A DNA stretch of 64,000 bases, from positions 1 through 64,000 of the forward strand of contig NZ_LZSO01000012.1 of assembly GCF_001665785.1 (NCBI RefSeq), written 5' to 3'. Positions 24,370-32,020 of this stretch are shown here, one piece after another (the stretch's first letter is position 1; each line of letters opens with the position of its first letter). Made by a program: the position numbers and the translations under genes. The notes beneath the pieces are model-generated. The model was not told the origin of the DNA. It was given only the letters and a program-made list of their open reading frames with translations, and ran no database searches. This DNA comes from Mycolicibacterium peregrinum. GTDB taxonomy: Bacteria > Actinomycetota > Actinomycetes > Mycobacteriales > Mycobacteriaceae.

Positions 24370-26325
24370 TCAACGCCGGTTGCGAGCGAGCTCGCTCAGC
24401 ATGGCGTTGTAGGCGTCGAGTTCGTCGTCGTACCCGCGATCGCTGTGGCGGTCCTCGCGCGCACCCGCCCGGCGGTCCTGCCGTGCCCACTGGGCCACCA
24501 GGGCTATCACCACGATGATCACCGGCAGCTCGCTCGAACCCCACGCGATGGCGCCGCCCAGATGTTGGTCATCCGAAATGCTCTGCAACCAAGGCAGATT
24601 GACGGACCGGTAGAAGCTCTCGCCCAGGGACGAGGTCATTGTCATCGTGGCGATCCCGAAGAAGGCATGGAACGGCATCACCGCGAACAGGAGCCCGAGC
24701 CGCCCCAGGAAGGGGAGTCGCCGCGGGCCGGGGTCGATGCCGATGATTCCCCAGTAATACAGGTAGCCGGTGAGCAGGAAATGCACGCTCATGAACTCGT
24801 GGCCCCAGTGATACCGGATCAAGGTGTCGAACAGGGGCGTGAAGTACACGAGGTACAGCGATCCGACGAACAGGAGGAACGCCGTCACCGGGTGAGACAG
24901 GAACCGCGTCACCGGGGCGTGCACGAACCACACCAGCCACTCGCGAGGACCTGGGGTTTCCCCCTTCGGCGCGGAGGGCAGCACCCGCAGCGCGAGCGTG
25001 ACAGGCGCCCCGAGTACCAGCAGCACCGGCACGAACATGTTCAGCGCCATGTGTTCGCCCATGTGCACGCTGAACATCGCTGACCCGTAGGCCCGCACTC
25101 CGGAACTCGTGGTGATCAGCAAGGCGAGACAACCCAGAGACCAGGCGATTGTGCGACCCACCGGCCACTGGTCACCGCGTCGCCGCAGCCGAACCACCGC
25201 GACGAGGTAGCCGAGTGCAAGCACGATGGCGGCCGTCCCGATCAATGGATCGAACCGCCACTCGGTCATCAGGCTGACCGGACTCGGCGGCGCATCGAGT
25301 TGGTAGCCCAAAAAGACGTCCCACGTGGTGAACTCGTGGGCCGTGAATCGGGGAGGCACACTGTTCGCGGCGAGCGCCACTGCGGCGGTCACGACGATCA
25401 TCGCCGCCGCGGACACACTGTTGACCAGTCGTGACGGGGTGCGCCGCGCCAACAGGAGTAGGCCGTCGCCGGCCCACACCAGTACGAGCAGCACCCCGGC
25501 GATCACCACGGCCCGCCCGTATGCCGACGCCAGGACCGGCAACCCGCCCAACATCAGCGTGGCCAGGAGGGCGCCGTAGATGATGGCCACCGCACCGCAC
25601 GTCAGCTGCAACGCCTGGACCCGGCTGCGGAGCACGACATCCTGCAGTACCGCAGAGACGATCTTCGTTCCGGCCCACACCGCCATCGCCACTGAGAAGA
25701 CGATGACGGCGCTCGTGGCGATGTCGTGATCCGGTCCCTGCCCGGCATTCCCGGTCACCGGTACCGCGATCACGCCGATCAAGGCAGGCAGCAGCGCCAC
25801 ACAATGACCCATCCAGCGGAGAGTGAACCGCACGCCGACCGCCAGCACCACCGCGCATATCGCTGTCACGCACCAGCCACGTGCGACCTCTGAGGCCGCG
25901 ATGGTGCTACCGAGTCCCGGCCCGGAGACAAGCCGGCCGACGGGAATCCCCGCGTCGGCGGACGCCGAGATGACGATCATCGCGGTGGCGCAGCAGGCCC
26001 AGAAAATGGCGATGCGTTCGACAAGCAGATGCACCGGAAAGGACGCCGCGTCGATCCGTCCGTCGTCGCGAGGTGTCGCGGTCGTCACAATCCAGACCAG
26101 TGCTCCGACGCACAGCACACCCGCCAGAGTGCCCGCCCAATGGCCGAGCAGCCGAGCTGCGCTGGTGGCTGTTCCCGGGTCGGCGATGCCTGCAGCGGCC
26201 AGGCGCTGCGCGCCCAGGTGCGCGCCGCTCATGGACAACACCACAGTGCAACCTGCGACGATGCCGAGCAGTGTCAGGCGATCCCGCCACACCCCGGCCG
26301 CAGTGGACATGCGCACACGCGCCAT
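24370..26325 (-). CDS. CopD/CtaG two-domain membrane protein (Rv0102 type)
   Basis: A large polytopic membrane protein of about 651 aa with around 14-16 predicted helices. The N-terminal half resembles CopD-type copper resistance/uptake domains. The C-terminal half is a caa3_CtaG domain (cytochrome c oxidase assembly, copper delivery), with SVHMGEHMALNMFVPVLLVLGAP, LSHPVTAF, FMSVHFLLTGYLYYWGIIGIDP and MPFHAFFGIATMTM. Their many His/Met residues are likely copper ligands. It matches Rv0102, which in M. tuberculosis lies between nrp and ctpB. The ATG at 26325 is preferred (GGAAGG 11 bases upstream); an in-frame ATG at 26373 would lie on top of a likely -10. It is controlled by a different signal from its neighbours: a BlaI/CopY-like dyad instead of a SigC promoter. 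Confidence 0.88.
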   Translation of the reverse strand: MARVRMSTAAGVWRDRLTLLGIVAGCTVVLSMSGAHLGAQRLAAAGIADPGTATSAARLLGHWAGTLAGVLCVGALVWIVTTATPRDDGRIDAASFPVHLLVERIAIFWACCATAMIVISASADAGIPVGRLVSGPGLGSTIAASEVARGWCVTAICAVVLAVGVRFTLRWMGHCVALLPALIGVIAVPVTGNAGQGPDHDIATSAVIVFSVAMAVWAGTKIVSAVLQDVVLRSRVQALQLTCGAVAIIYGALLATLMLGGLPVLASAYGRAVVIAGVLLVLVWAGDGLLLLARRTPSRLVNSVSAAAMIVVTAAVALAANSVPPRFTAHEFTTWDVFLGYQLDAPPSPVSLMTEWRFDPLIGTAAIVLALGYLVAVVRLRRRGDQWPVGRTIAWSLGCLALLITTSSGVRAYGSAMFSVHMGEHMALNMFVPVLLVLGAPVTLALRVLPSAPKGETPGPREWLVWFVHAPVTRFLSHPVTAFLLFVGSLYLVYFTPLFDTLIRYHWGHEFMSVHFLLTGYLYYWGIIGIDPGPRRLPFLGRLGLLFAVMPFHAFFGIATMTMTSSLGESFYRSVNLPWLQSISDDQHLGGAIAWGSSELPVIIVVIALVAQWARQDRRAGAREDRHSDRGYDDELDAYNAMLSELARNRR

Positions 26326-26379
26326 AGTCGAACCGGCCTTCCGCCGCGGAAACGAACAAAACGTCGCGGCCATGCGATT

Positions 26380-26398
26380 CTACGACAGCGTGTCGTAG
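26380..26398. promoter_or_regulatory. Perfect dyad, probable BlaI/CopY-type repressor operator
   Basis: CTACGACA-GCG-TGTCGTAG, 8-base perfect arms with a 3-base centre. The inner ACA/TGT half-sites are of the kind bound by winged-helix BlaI/MecI/CopY repressors. It overlaps a candidate -10 (TAGAAT on the minus strand, 26382-26377) for the CopD/CtaG gene and sits 12 bases upstream of the SigC-type -35 for the DUF5134 gene. No BlaI/CopY gene is in the window, so the regulator would act in trans. Confidence 0.6.
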
Positions 26399-26410
26399 TG
26401 CCGATGGGTG

Positions 26411-26440
26411 CGGGAACTCTGACACTCTCGTCTGCGACCA
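26411..26440 (+). promoter_or_regulatory. SigC-type promoter upstream of the DUF5134 gene
   Basis: CGGGAAC (26411-26417), 17-base spacer, CGACCA (26435-26440). The predicted start point near 26447 gives a 31-base leader to the ATG at 26478, with an AGGA site six bases before the ATG. Confidence 0.75.
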
Positions 26441-26477
26441 AAGGAGGAGTCATCCCCCTTCGCAGACAGGACTTCGA

Positions 26478-27116
26478 ATGATCGCCGATCTTGCACTCCG
26501 CTGGGTTGTGACGGGGTTGTTCGCGTTGAGTGCGATCGAGTGCGCCTACGCGATGGTGGGCTCGTGGGGCCGGCCGAGCGCTGTGATGAGCCAGCTGCTG
26601 CATCTGGCGATGGCCATCGCGATGATGGTGATGGCCTGGCCGCGAGGGGCCGAATTGCCCACACTCGGCCCGATGTATTTCTTTCTGGTCGCCGCGGCCT
26701 GGTTCCTGGCCGGCGCACTGAGGTCCGCAACCACCCACGGGCGCGTGATCGACGGCTATCACGCTGCAATGATGCTGGCGATGGCCTGGATGTACGCCGC
26801 CATGAACGGCAATGTGCTTGGGCGCCATACCGAAACGGTCGCCGCGGGCGGTCAGGACATGCACGCCATGCACATGGCCGGACACCATGGAAGCACGGCG
26901 ATGGCCATGCAACACGTCGCGGCGCAGCCGCCGCCCTGGATCACTGCCGTCAACTGGCTGTTGACCATCGGTTTCGTGATTGCCGCAGCGGTGTGGCTGT
27001 ACCGCTACTTCGCGGCACGTCAGCAACCCGACACATCGCCGTTCGCGTATTTCGGCACACTGTGCCGGACGATGATGGCCGCCGGTATGGCGATCATGTT
27101 CGGTGTGATGGTGTAA
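26478..27116 (+). CDS. DUF5134 membrane protein with His/Met-rich loop
   Basis: A 212-aa protein of the DUF5134 family with about six membrane segments: residues 5-25, 35-55, 65-82, 92-110, 155-178 and 190-212. Between the fourth and fifth lies an extracytoplasmic loop of about 35 residues rich in His and Met (MHAMHMAGHHGSTAMAMQH), the composition of Cu(I)/Cu(II)-binding sites. The function of the family is undetermined. Family members are common in actinobacteria next to CopD/CtaG-like genes. Here it is divergent from the CopD/CtaG gene, has a SigC-type promoter, and ends 5 bases before the convergent zinc-finger protein gene. Confidence 0.85.
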   Translation: MIADLALRWVVTGLFALSAIECAYAMVGSWGRPSAVMSQLLHLAMAIAMMVMAWPRGAELPTLGPMYFFLVAAAWFLAGALRSATTHGRVIDGYHAAMMLAMAWMYAAMNGNVLGRHTETVAAGGQDMHAMHMAGHHGSTAMAMQHVAAQPPPWITAVNWLLTIGFVIAAAVWLYRYFAARQQPDTSPFAYFGTLCRTMMAAGMAIMFGVMV

Positions 27117-27121
27117 ATGGC

Positions 27122-27847
27122 TCAGGCGGCGGGGTCATCCGCGGCGCGCAGATGACGACGGGGCGGTGCCCCCTGGCCCGATTCGTCATCTTCACCGTGC
27201 GCCCTGGGTGACGGATCCTGCGGTCGCTTGGTGCGCGACGCCCACATCGAGATGATCGCCGCCAGAGCCACCGGGACATGGCTCAGGATCCGGACCGGGG
27301 TGACGAGGCCCGCCGGCGCATCCGACACCACGTAATAGGTGAGGAATCCGCAGTAGATCACCAGGACGCAGGCCAGGCCTGGCGCGATTCGACGGCGGAA
27401 GGCCATCGCAATCGTCGCGATTCCGAGCGCCGCCGACCAAGCTGTCGACTCGTTCAGCAAGTGGGCTCCGCTGGCCGAGCCATGGTGGGCGGCAACCATC
27501 CCGAAATTGATGCCTGCCGCCTGCGCGACCGCCAAGCCCAGCTGGACGATGCCGATGGTGATGATTGCGGTGGTGAGCAGGTGTGGGCTCAGCCGGTGCC
27601 AGAGTGCGCTCAGCGCACCGGCCCGGCGGTCCGGGCGTCCGCTGACTGCACCGATCAGTCCGGTGTCGGCCAGATTGCGCAATTGCAGCCCCAGCGCTCC
27701 GGCCCGGTCGTACCAGTCAGCACACTCCTGGCAGTCACGCAGATGCTCGTCGACGCGCGCAGAGGGGACCGGCTCACGCTCCCCATCCAGGCGCGCCGAA
27801 AGCGCCTCTCGTGCCACCACGCAGTCCACCGGGCCATTCTCTCGCAT
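27122..27847 (-). CDS. Membrane protein with N-terminal zinc-finger anti-sigma domain (zf-HC2)
   Basis: About 241 aa. The N-terminal domain (about 1-50) has the anti-sigma zinc-binding pattern: a cysteine in PVDCVVAREALSARLDGE, then His-x3-Cys-x2-Cys (EHLRDCQEC). Five hydrophobic segments follow (about 88-110, 122-140, 145-165, 170-190, 190-207) and then a charged cytoplasmic tail. Such proteins hold an ECF sigma factor at the membrane until a signal arrives. No sigma gene is adjacent; the only one in the region is sigC, 5.8 kb away within the same copper cluster, so it is a candidate SigC antagonist. The ATG at 27847 is chosen since the zinc-finger starts right after it; the longer frame is Arg-rich. 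No SigC-type promoter was found for it. Confidence 0.78.
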   Translation of the reverse strand: MRENGPVDCVVAREALSARLDGEREPVPSARVDEHLRDCQECADWYDRAGALGLQLRNLADTGLIGAVSGRPDRRAGALSALWHRLSPHLLTTAIITIGIVQLGLAVAQAAGINFGMVAAHHGSASGAHLLNESTAWSAALGIATIAMAFRRRIAPGLACVLVIYCGFLTYYVVSDAPAGLVTPVRILSHVPVALAAIISMWASRTKRPQDPSPRAHGEDDESGQGAPPRRHLRAADDPAA

Positions 27848-27958
27848 TGACCTCGCGGATTGCACATCTGCTCGGCTCTGCCGCCGGAGCCGGAAGAGAT
27901 GCGATAACCGCACGGGTGAATGGTGGGCTACACGTGCGGATCGCAACTTCTCGTTCTC

Positions 27959-27982
27959 CCGACATCTGAGTGCGGATGTCGG
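27959..27982. terminator. Hairpin after the RidA gene, probable terminator
   Basis: CCGACATC and GATGTCGG form a perfect 8-base stem around an 8-base loop, directly after the RidA stop codon (27983 on the minus strand). There is no U-run on the RidA side; the plus side continues TTATTTG. It probably ends the RidA/M24/ABC operon before the anti-sigma-like gene, but the evidence is structural only. Confidence 0.5.
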
Positions 27983-28462
27983 TTATTTGACGGCGACGAT
28001 CGCGTCCAGTTCGACTAGGGCTCCCTTAGGCAGCACGTGTACGGGCAAGGCCGTTCTGGCGTGTGCCCCCGCCGCCCCAAGCACATCGACCAGCAGTTGG
28101 GACGCTCCTTCGGCGACCGACGGCTGGTCTGTGAAGCTCTCGGAGCTGGCGACCCAGACGTTGAGCTTGAGGATCCGCTCGACGTGTTCGAGCCCCACTG
28201 CTTGATCGATCCGGGCGAGTAGGTTCAGCGCGGCGAGTCTTGCCGCCGCCCGACCCAGTTCGCACGGGTGGTCGGGTTCGATTGTGCCGCTCAAGATCGT
28301 GCCGTCGTCGTTGCGGGAGATCTGCCCGGATACGAACAGCAGGTCTGCGTGCCGGGTGGTCGCCTCATACGCATATGTAGGCGCGCCCAACTTTGGCAAC
28401 GTCAGGCCCAGCGAGGTGAGGCGCTCGTGGGGGCTGTCACGTGGTGTGGTGGTCACACGCAT
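27983..28462 (-). CDS. RidA/YjgF/UK114 family protein
   Basis: A RidA-superfamily protein of about 159 aa; members hydrolyse reactive enamine/imine intermediates or act in degradation of nitrogenous compounds. Recognisable parts are the N-terminal LTSLGLTLPKLGAPTYAYEAT, the LLFVSGQISRNDDG strand, NLLARIDQAVGLEHVERILKLNVWV and the C-terminal ARTALPVHVLPKGALVELDAIVAV. The usual catalytic arginine is represented by ARTALPV. The sequence resembles the class that sits in amino-acid or amide catabolic operons. The ATG (28462) overlaps the M24 stop by one base (TGATG), so the genes are coupled. It is the last gene of the ABC-transporter operon. Confidence 0.9.
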   Translation of the reverse strand: MRVTTTPRDSPHERLTSLGLTLPKLGAPTYAYEATTRHADLLFVSGQISRNDDGTILSGTIEPDHPCELGRAAARLAALNLLARIDQAVGLEHVERILKLNVWVASSESFTDQPSVAEGASQLLVDVLGAAGAHARTALPVHVLPKGALVELDAIVAVK

Positions 28463-30123
28463 CACCGCTGGGTGAGCACGTAGGTGCGGTCGCGACCGAT
28501 GTACCACATGTCCTCGGTGCCGATGGCAGCATTGTTGTACCGCCACGGAATCTCTGCAGCTCCGTAGGAGCCGATGTCGAGGGTGTGCTTGTACCCGGGC
28601 CGGAGTTCGTTGGCGAAGGACTCCTGCTTACCCATGAGGTGGCCGACGTTGCGCCTGCGGTAGATGGTGGTGAAGTCGATGTCGTCACCGAGCATGCCGA
28701 TCTCGATCATCCGCGGCAGATGCGGCTCGAGGAATCGCATGGTGCCCTCATGGACGCTCTCGCACACCACGCCGGGGCGCAACTGGCCGATGATCCCTTC
28801 GCGGACAACGGTAAAGAAGAATCCGTACGCCTCTTTCGCTTCGGGGGTGCGTGGCAGCGACCGGGCCATGTCCGAGGTCGCGAGGGTAACCCCATCGATG
28901 CTGACCCGGACCCCGGCGTCCAGCTGGATGCACGTGGTGCTCTGATCGATCGGAAAGTCGACCGGTGGGCCGGGGAAGAGCATGCGGTTCGACGAGTGCA
29001 GGTTGGTGAAATAGGGGTCCACGTCGAAGGGAATGTTGTTCTCGCGACGGAACTGGTCGACGTGACCGAGGTAGCGGTCGAAAATATCGAGTTCGGTCAG
29101 CTTGACCCCCGCGGTGATCTGACGGTCGGCCCAATCCAGAGCCTCTTCGATGGCGTAAACGCTTGTCCGCGCTGCGATGAGCTGGAACGGGAGGTCTTCG
29201 TTGTCGCGTACGTCGCGCCAGTGGGCCAGTTCCCCGGATACCGGCACCACCTCGACGCCGGCGTCGATGAGCTCTTGTGCCAGACCGACCGACACCCATT
29301 CCTCTTCGATGCCGACGCGTCGATCGCTTGCGTAGGTGGTGATGGCGTCAGCGAGCGAGGCGGATTCGCCGACCGTTGGACCGTAGATCTGCTCAGCCGC
29401 GTCGCTGTCGCCCTGATCGACGGTGAAGACCAGGACGATGTCTGATTCCGGTCGCCACAGTGCTACTGCCCCCGGGACGCAAGGCAGGCCGGTCACCTCG
29501 GTGAAATTCGGCGGTGCGGCGATAAGGCAGCCGGGGATCGATCGCTCGGCGGCGATCGAGGCAAGACGGCGGAACCGGGTGTCGGGAGCGCCGAACTCTG
29601 TCTCGATTCCCTCGAGATGTGCGATGCCGGACACCAACTCGGTCGCCACTTCGGCCCCGTGTGCGCGCCACTTGGCGAATCTGGCGGTGACATCATCGAT
29701 GCGGACCTGATGGATGCGGACCGGCTGCCGGCCGCGGCGCTCGATCGTCACATCGACAGAGGGGGCAAGCGTGAGGAAATGGCTATAGACCACGTCGTGG
29801 GCCAGGTGCACCTGCTCTGTGCGGGCGAGCTCGGCCACCAGTTCGGTGAGTGACTCGGCCACCGACACGTCGGCTACCGGGCGAGGGTCGATGGTGACCC
29901 ACGGGGCGTAGAAGCGGATCCGTTGTGCGGGGACGCCGGCGGAGAGCACATTGCCCTGCTCCTGCTGCCGCACCAACAGCAGGCGATTGCCCCCTTGGGT
30001 CGCGATGAGCGGTGACACCAGCGGATTCGAATCCAACCGGATGGCCGAGAAAAGCAGGCTTCGCTGGGGATCGAGGTTGAACTCGTCCAACAGGAGCTTC
30101 GGATCGGCGGTGAGATGCAACAA
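28462..30123 (-). CDS. M24-family metallohydrolase (Xaa-Pro peptidase/creatinase-like)
   Basis: A 553-aa protein with a C-terminal pita-bread (M24) domain, as in proline peptidases and creatinase. Likely metal ligands are the aspartates in IQLDAGV and ATSDMARSLP, His in NVGHLMGKQ and Glu in IGTEDMWYIG. One glutamate position is less clear. The long N-terminal part (about 1-330) contains a substrate-binding-like domain. The enzyme may hydrolyse a C-N bond in an imported compound rather than a peptide, given the linked RidA and NMT1-type importer. The TTG start at 30123 has AAAGGA 10 bases upstream; TTG 30120 is an alternative. Substrate unknown. Confidence 0.82.
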   Translation of the reverse strand: MLHLTADPKLLLDEFNLDPQRSLLFSAIRLDSNPLVSPLIATQGGNRLLLVRQQEQGNVLSAGVPAQRIRFYAPWVTIDPRPVADVSVAESLTELVAELARTEQVHLAHDVVYSHFLTLAPSVDVTIERRGRQPVRIHQVRIDDVTARFAKWRAHGAEVATELVSGIAHLEGIETEFGAPDTRFRRLASIAAERSIPGCLIAAPPNFTEVTGLPCVPGAVALWRPESDIVLVFTVDQGDSDAAEQIYGPTVGESASLADAITTYASDRRVGIEEEWVSVGLAQELIDAGVEVVPVSGELAHWRDVRDNEDLPFQLIAARTSVYAIEEALDWADRQITAGVKLTELDIFDRYLGHVDQFRRENNIPFDVDPYFTNLHSSNRMLFPGPPVDFPIDQSTTCIQLDAGVRVSIDGVTLATSDMARSLPRTPEAKEAYGFFFTVVREGIIGQLRPGVVCESVHEGTMRFLEPHLPRMIEIGMLGDDIDFTTIYRRRNVGHLMGKQESFANELRPGYKHTLDIGSYGAAEIPWRYNNAAIGTEDMWYIGRDRTYVLTQR

Positions 30124-30169
30124 GGTGATCAGTTCCTTTCGAGCTGGAAATTGGAGGCGGCTGGCCGGT

Positions 30170-30949
30170 TCAGCTGATGCCTGCGGTGACTCCGATGTGG
30201 GACTCGATTTCGGTTACGTACTCAGCGAATTCGGGGGAGTAGCGGTGTTCCTTCGATCGCGGTCGGGGAAGTTCGATGGGGATGTCGGCGACGATGTGGC
30301 CGGGCTTGCCCCCGACCACCACCACTCGATCGGCGAGCCAGATGGCTTCGGAGATGCTGTGGGTGACGAAGAGCACGCTGCATCCGGCCTGCTGCCAGAT
30401 CCGCTGGATTTCGAAATTCATCGAATCGCGCGTCATCGCGTCTAACGCGCCGAACGGCTCGTCCATCAGCAGCAACTCTGGGTTCGACACCAAGGCACGG
30501 CAGATCGCCACCCGCTGTTGCATTCCGCCGCTCAGTTCATAGGAGTAGCGCTTCTCTTTGCCGGCCAGGCCGACCATCTCCAGAAGCTGCTTGGCGTACC
30601 GCTTGGCTGCGGCGTCGCGCTTGCCGCGGAATTCCAACGGGAGAAGGACGTTGTCGAGATTGTTCCGCCAGGGCAGCAGCACCGGGGCCTGAAATACCAT
30701 GGAAATGTCCTCCACGCCGTCAGATATCGGGCGGCCTTTGACGGAGACGGTCCCCGCTGTCGGCGGCTGCAACCCGGAGATGGTTTTCAGCAGCGTGGTC
30801 TTCCCGCTGCCGGATTGTCCGACGATGGATACGAACTCGCCGTGGCCGACGGCGAAGTCGACCCCTTCGAGGACGGCATTCGTCTGGCCGTCGCGCGAGC
30901 GGAAGCTGACTCCTACCTGATTCACTGAGATGGCGTTCGGAATATTCAT
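30170..30949 (-). CDS. ABC transporter ATP-binding protein (SsuB/TauB/ThiZ-like)
   Basis: A 259-aa ATPase subunit of an importer. Walker A is GQSGSGKTT at 44-52, the Q-loop is in MVFQAPVLLPW, the signature is LSGGMQQR, Walker B is LLLMDEPFGALD and the switch histidine is in FVTHSISEA. The sequence is of the nitrate/sulfonate/taurine type that pairs with NMT1/THI5-like binding proteins. It lies 18 bases after the binding-protein gene and after the permease gene in the same direction, giving a complete importer. The ATG has a GGAGA site. Confidence 0.94.
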   Translation of the reverse strand: MNIPNAISVNQVGVSFRSRDGQTNAVLEGVDFAVGHGEFVSIVGQSGSGKTTLLKTISGLQPPTAGTVSVKGRPISDGVEDISMVFQAPVLLPWRNNLDNVLLPLEFRGKRDAAAKRYAKQLLEMVGLAGKEKRYSYELSGGMQQRVAICRALVSNPELLLMDEPFGALDAMTRDSMNFEIQRIWQQAGCSVLFVTHSISEAIWLADRVVVVGGKPGHIVADIPIELPRPRSKEHRYSPEFAEYVTEIESHIGVTAGIS

Positions 30950-30967
30950 GTGAGGTCTCCGATCGGG

Positions 30968-31999
30968 TCAGGGCGCAGTGATCTGTTCGCCCCTGGAGAG
31001 GGGAGAGATGAAGGCGTCGCTGTACACCTGCGAGGGGTTGACGGTGATGTTTTTGTCCAGCCCCAGAAAGTTGTGACAGATATCGATCACCTTCTGGACT
31101 CCGGCGTCGGACATCGTGCCGAACTGACTGTCGGAGCTGTCCTCCGGCCAATTGAGCGAGCATTGTTCATCGAGCGCCTTGACCACGGTCCTGGTCTCGT
31201 AGCCCTCCACCTCGCGATGGAAGTCCTCGGCGGAGGACTCCGGGTTCTGGCAGGACCACAGGAAGGCGCGTTGGAGTGCGTTGTTGAACTTCTTGACCCG
31301 GTCCGGCCGATTCCTGAGGCTGTCGTCGGAGAAGATGATTCCGTTGCCGTACAAATCGATTCCGAGATCTCGCCACCGTAGGACGACCGGGTTCTTCCCG
31401 AGGGCGTCGATTGCCGGTGCATCCGAAACCGACAGGGCGAGGGTGGCGTCCCATTGCCCAGACAGCAGACCGGGCAGTTTGGCGCTGCTGGCCGCATGGA
31501 CGACGTTGACATCTCGCTGTTGCAGCCCGAGCTGGTTCAGTGCGTACGGCCACATGGAGGTCATGGCACCTGCGCCCTCGGTTGCCACCGTCTTTCCCTT
31601 GAGGTCGGCCCAGGTGTTGATCCCCTTGCCATCCATGCTGACGACGGCGTACGCCGACTTGGCCTGCAGCAAGTTAACCTGCTTCACCTTGGCGCCGCGG
31701 CCCTGATTCAACACCGTGACACCGAAATCGGCCCATCCGGCATCCACGCGCCCGGTCTCGACCGCTGTCACGGTATTGCTGGAACCGGAGCCGGGCATGA
31801 CAGTCACATCCAGTCCTTCTGCCGCGAAAAATCCCCGGCGCACGGCCGAGAAGAACGGCGCATGCTTGGGCAGGTATCCGACATCGACCATCAACGACAT
31901 CGAATTCTCCGATCCGCCGGTGCCGCAGGCCGAGACCATGCACACGGCGGAGGCAACAGCTGACAGTGCTGCGGTGAGCTTGCGGGCTTTCTTGGTCAT
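30968..31999 (-). CDS. NMT1/THI5-like ABC substrate-binding lipoprotein
   Basis: A 343-aa solute-binding lipoprotein. It has a signal peptide and lipobox VSAC with the lipidated Cys25. The fold begins with VDVGYLPKHAPFFSAVRRGFFAAEGLDV, the typical start of NMT1/SsuA-type proteins, and continues with WADLKGKTVATEGAGA and SVSDAPAIDALGKNP. Known ligands of this family include thiamine pyrimidine precursors, riboflavin, aliphatic sulfonates and aromatic acids, so the ligand here is open. It is encoded between the permease and ATPase genes; the neighbouring M24, RidA and KdgD-like genes suggest a nitrogenous or sugar-acid-like compound. Confidence 0.92.
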   Translation of the reverse strand: MTKKARKLTAALSAVASAVCMVSACGTGGSENSMSLMVDVGYLPKHAPFFSAVRRGFFAAEGLDVTVMPGSGSSNTVTAVETGRVDAGWADFGVTVLNQGRGAKVKQVNLLQAKSAYAVVSMDGKGINTWADLKGKTVATEGAGAMTSMWPYALNQLGLQQRDVNVVHAASSAKLPGLLSGQWDATLALSVSDAPAIDALGKNPVVLRWRDLGIDLYGNGIIFSDDSLRNRPDRVKKFNNALQRAFLWSCQNPESSAEDFHREVEGYETRTVVKALDEQCSLNWPEDSSDSQFGTMSDAGVQKVIDICHNFLGLDKNITVNPSQVYSDAFISPLSRGEQITAP

Positions 32000-32020
32000 G
32001 GCACTCTCCGGACATAAGTG

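Noticed and set aside
26431-26466. Inverted repeat TCTGCGA / TCGCAGA around the GGAGG before the DUF5134 gene, suggesting a sequestering leader hairpin.
   Set aside because: Its left arm overlaps the predicted -10 box and would not be in the transcript if the SigC-type start point is right.
27848-27960. A GGGAGAAC sequence on the minus strand as a SigC promoter for the zinc-finger protein gene.
   Set aside because: The core is GAGAAC rather than GGAAC and no CGAC element lies 17 bases downstream.
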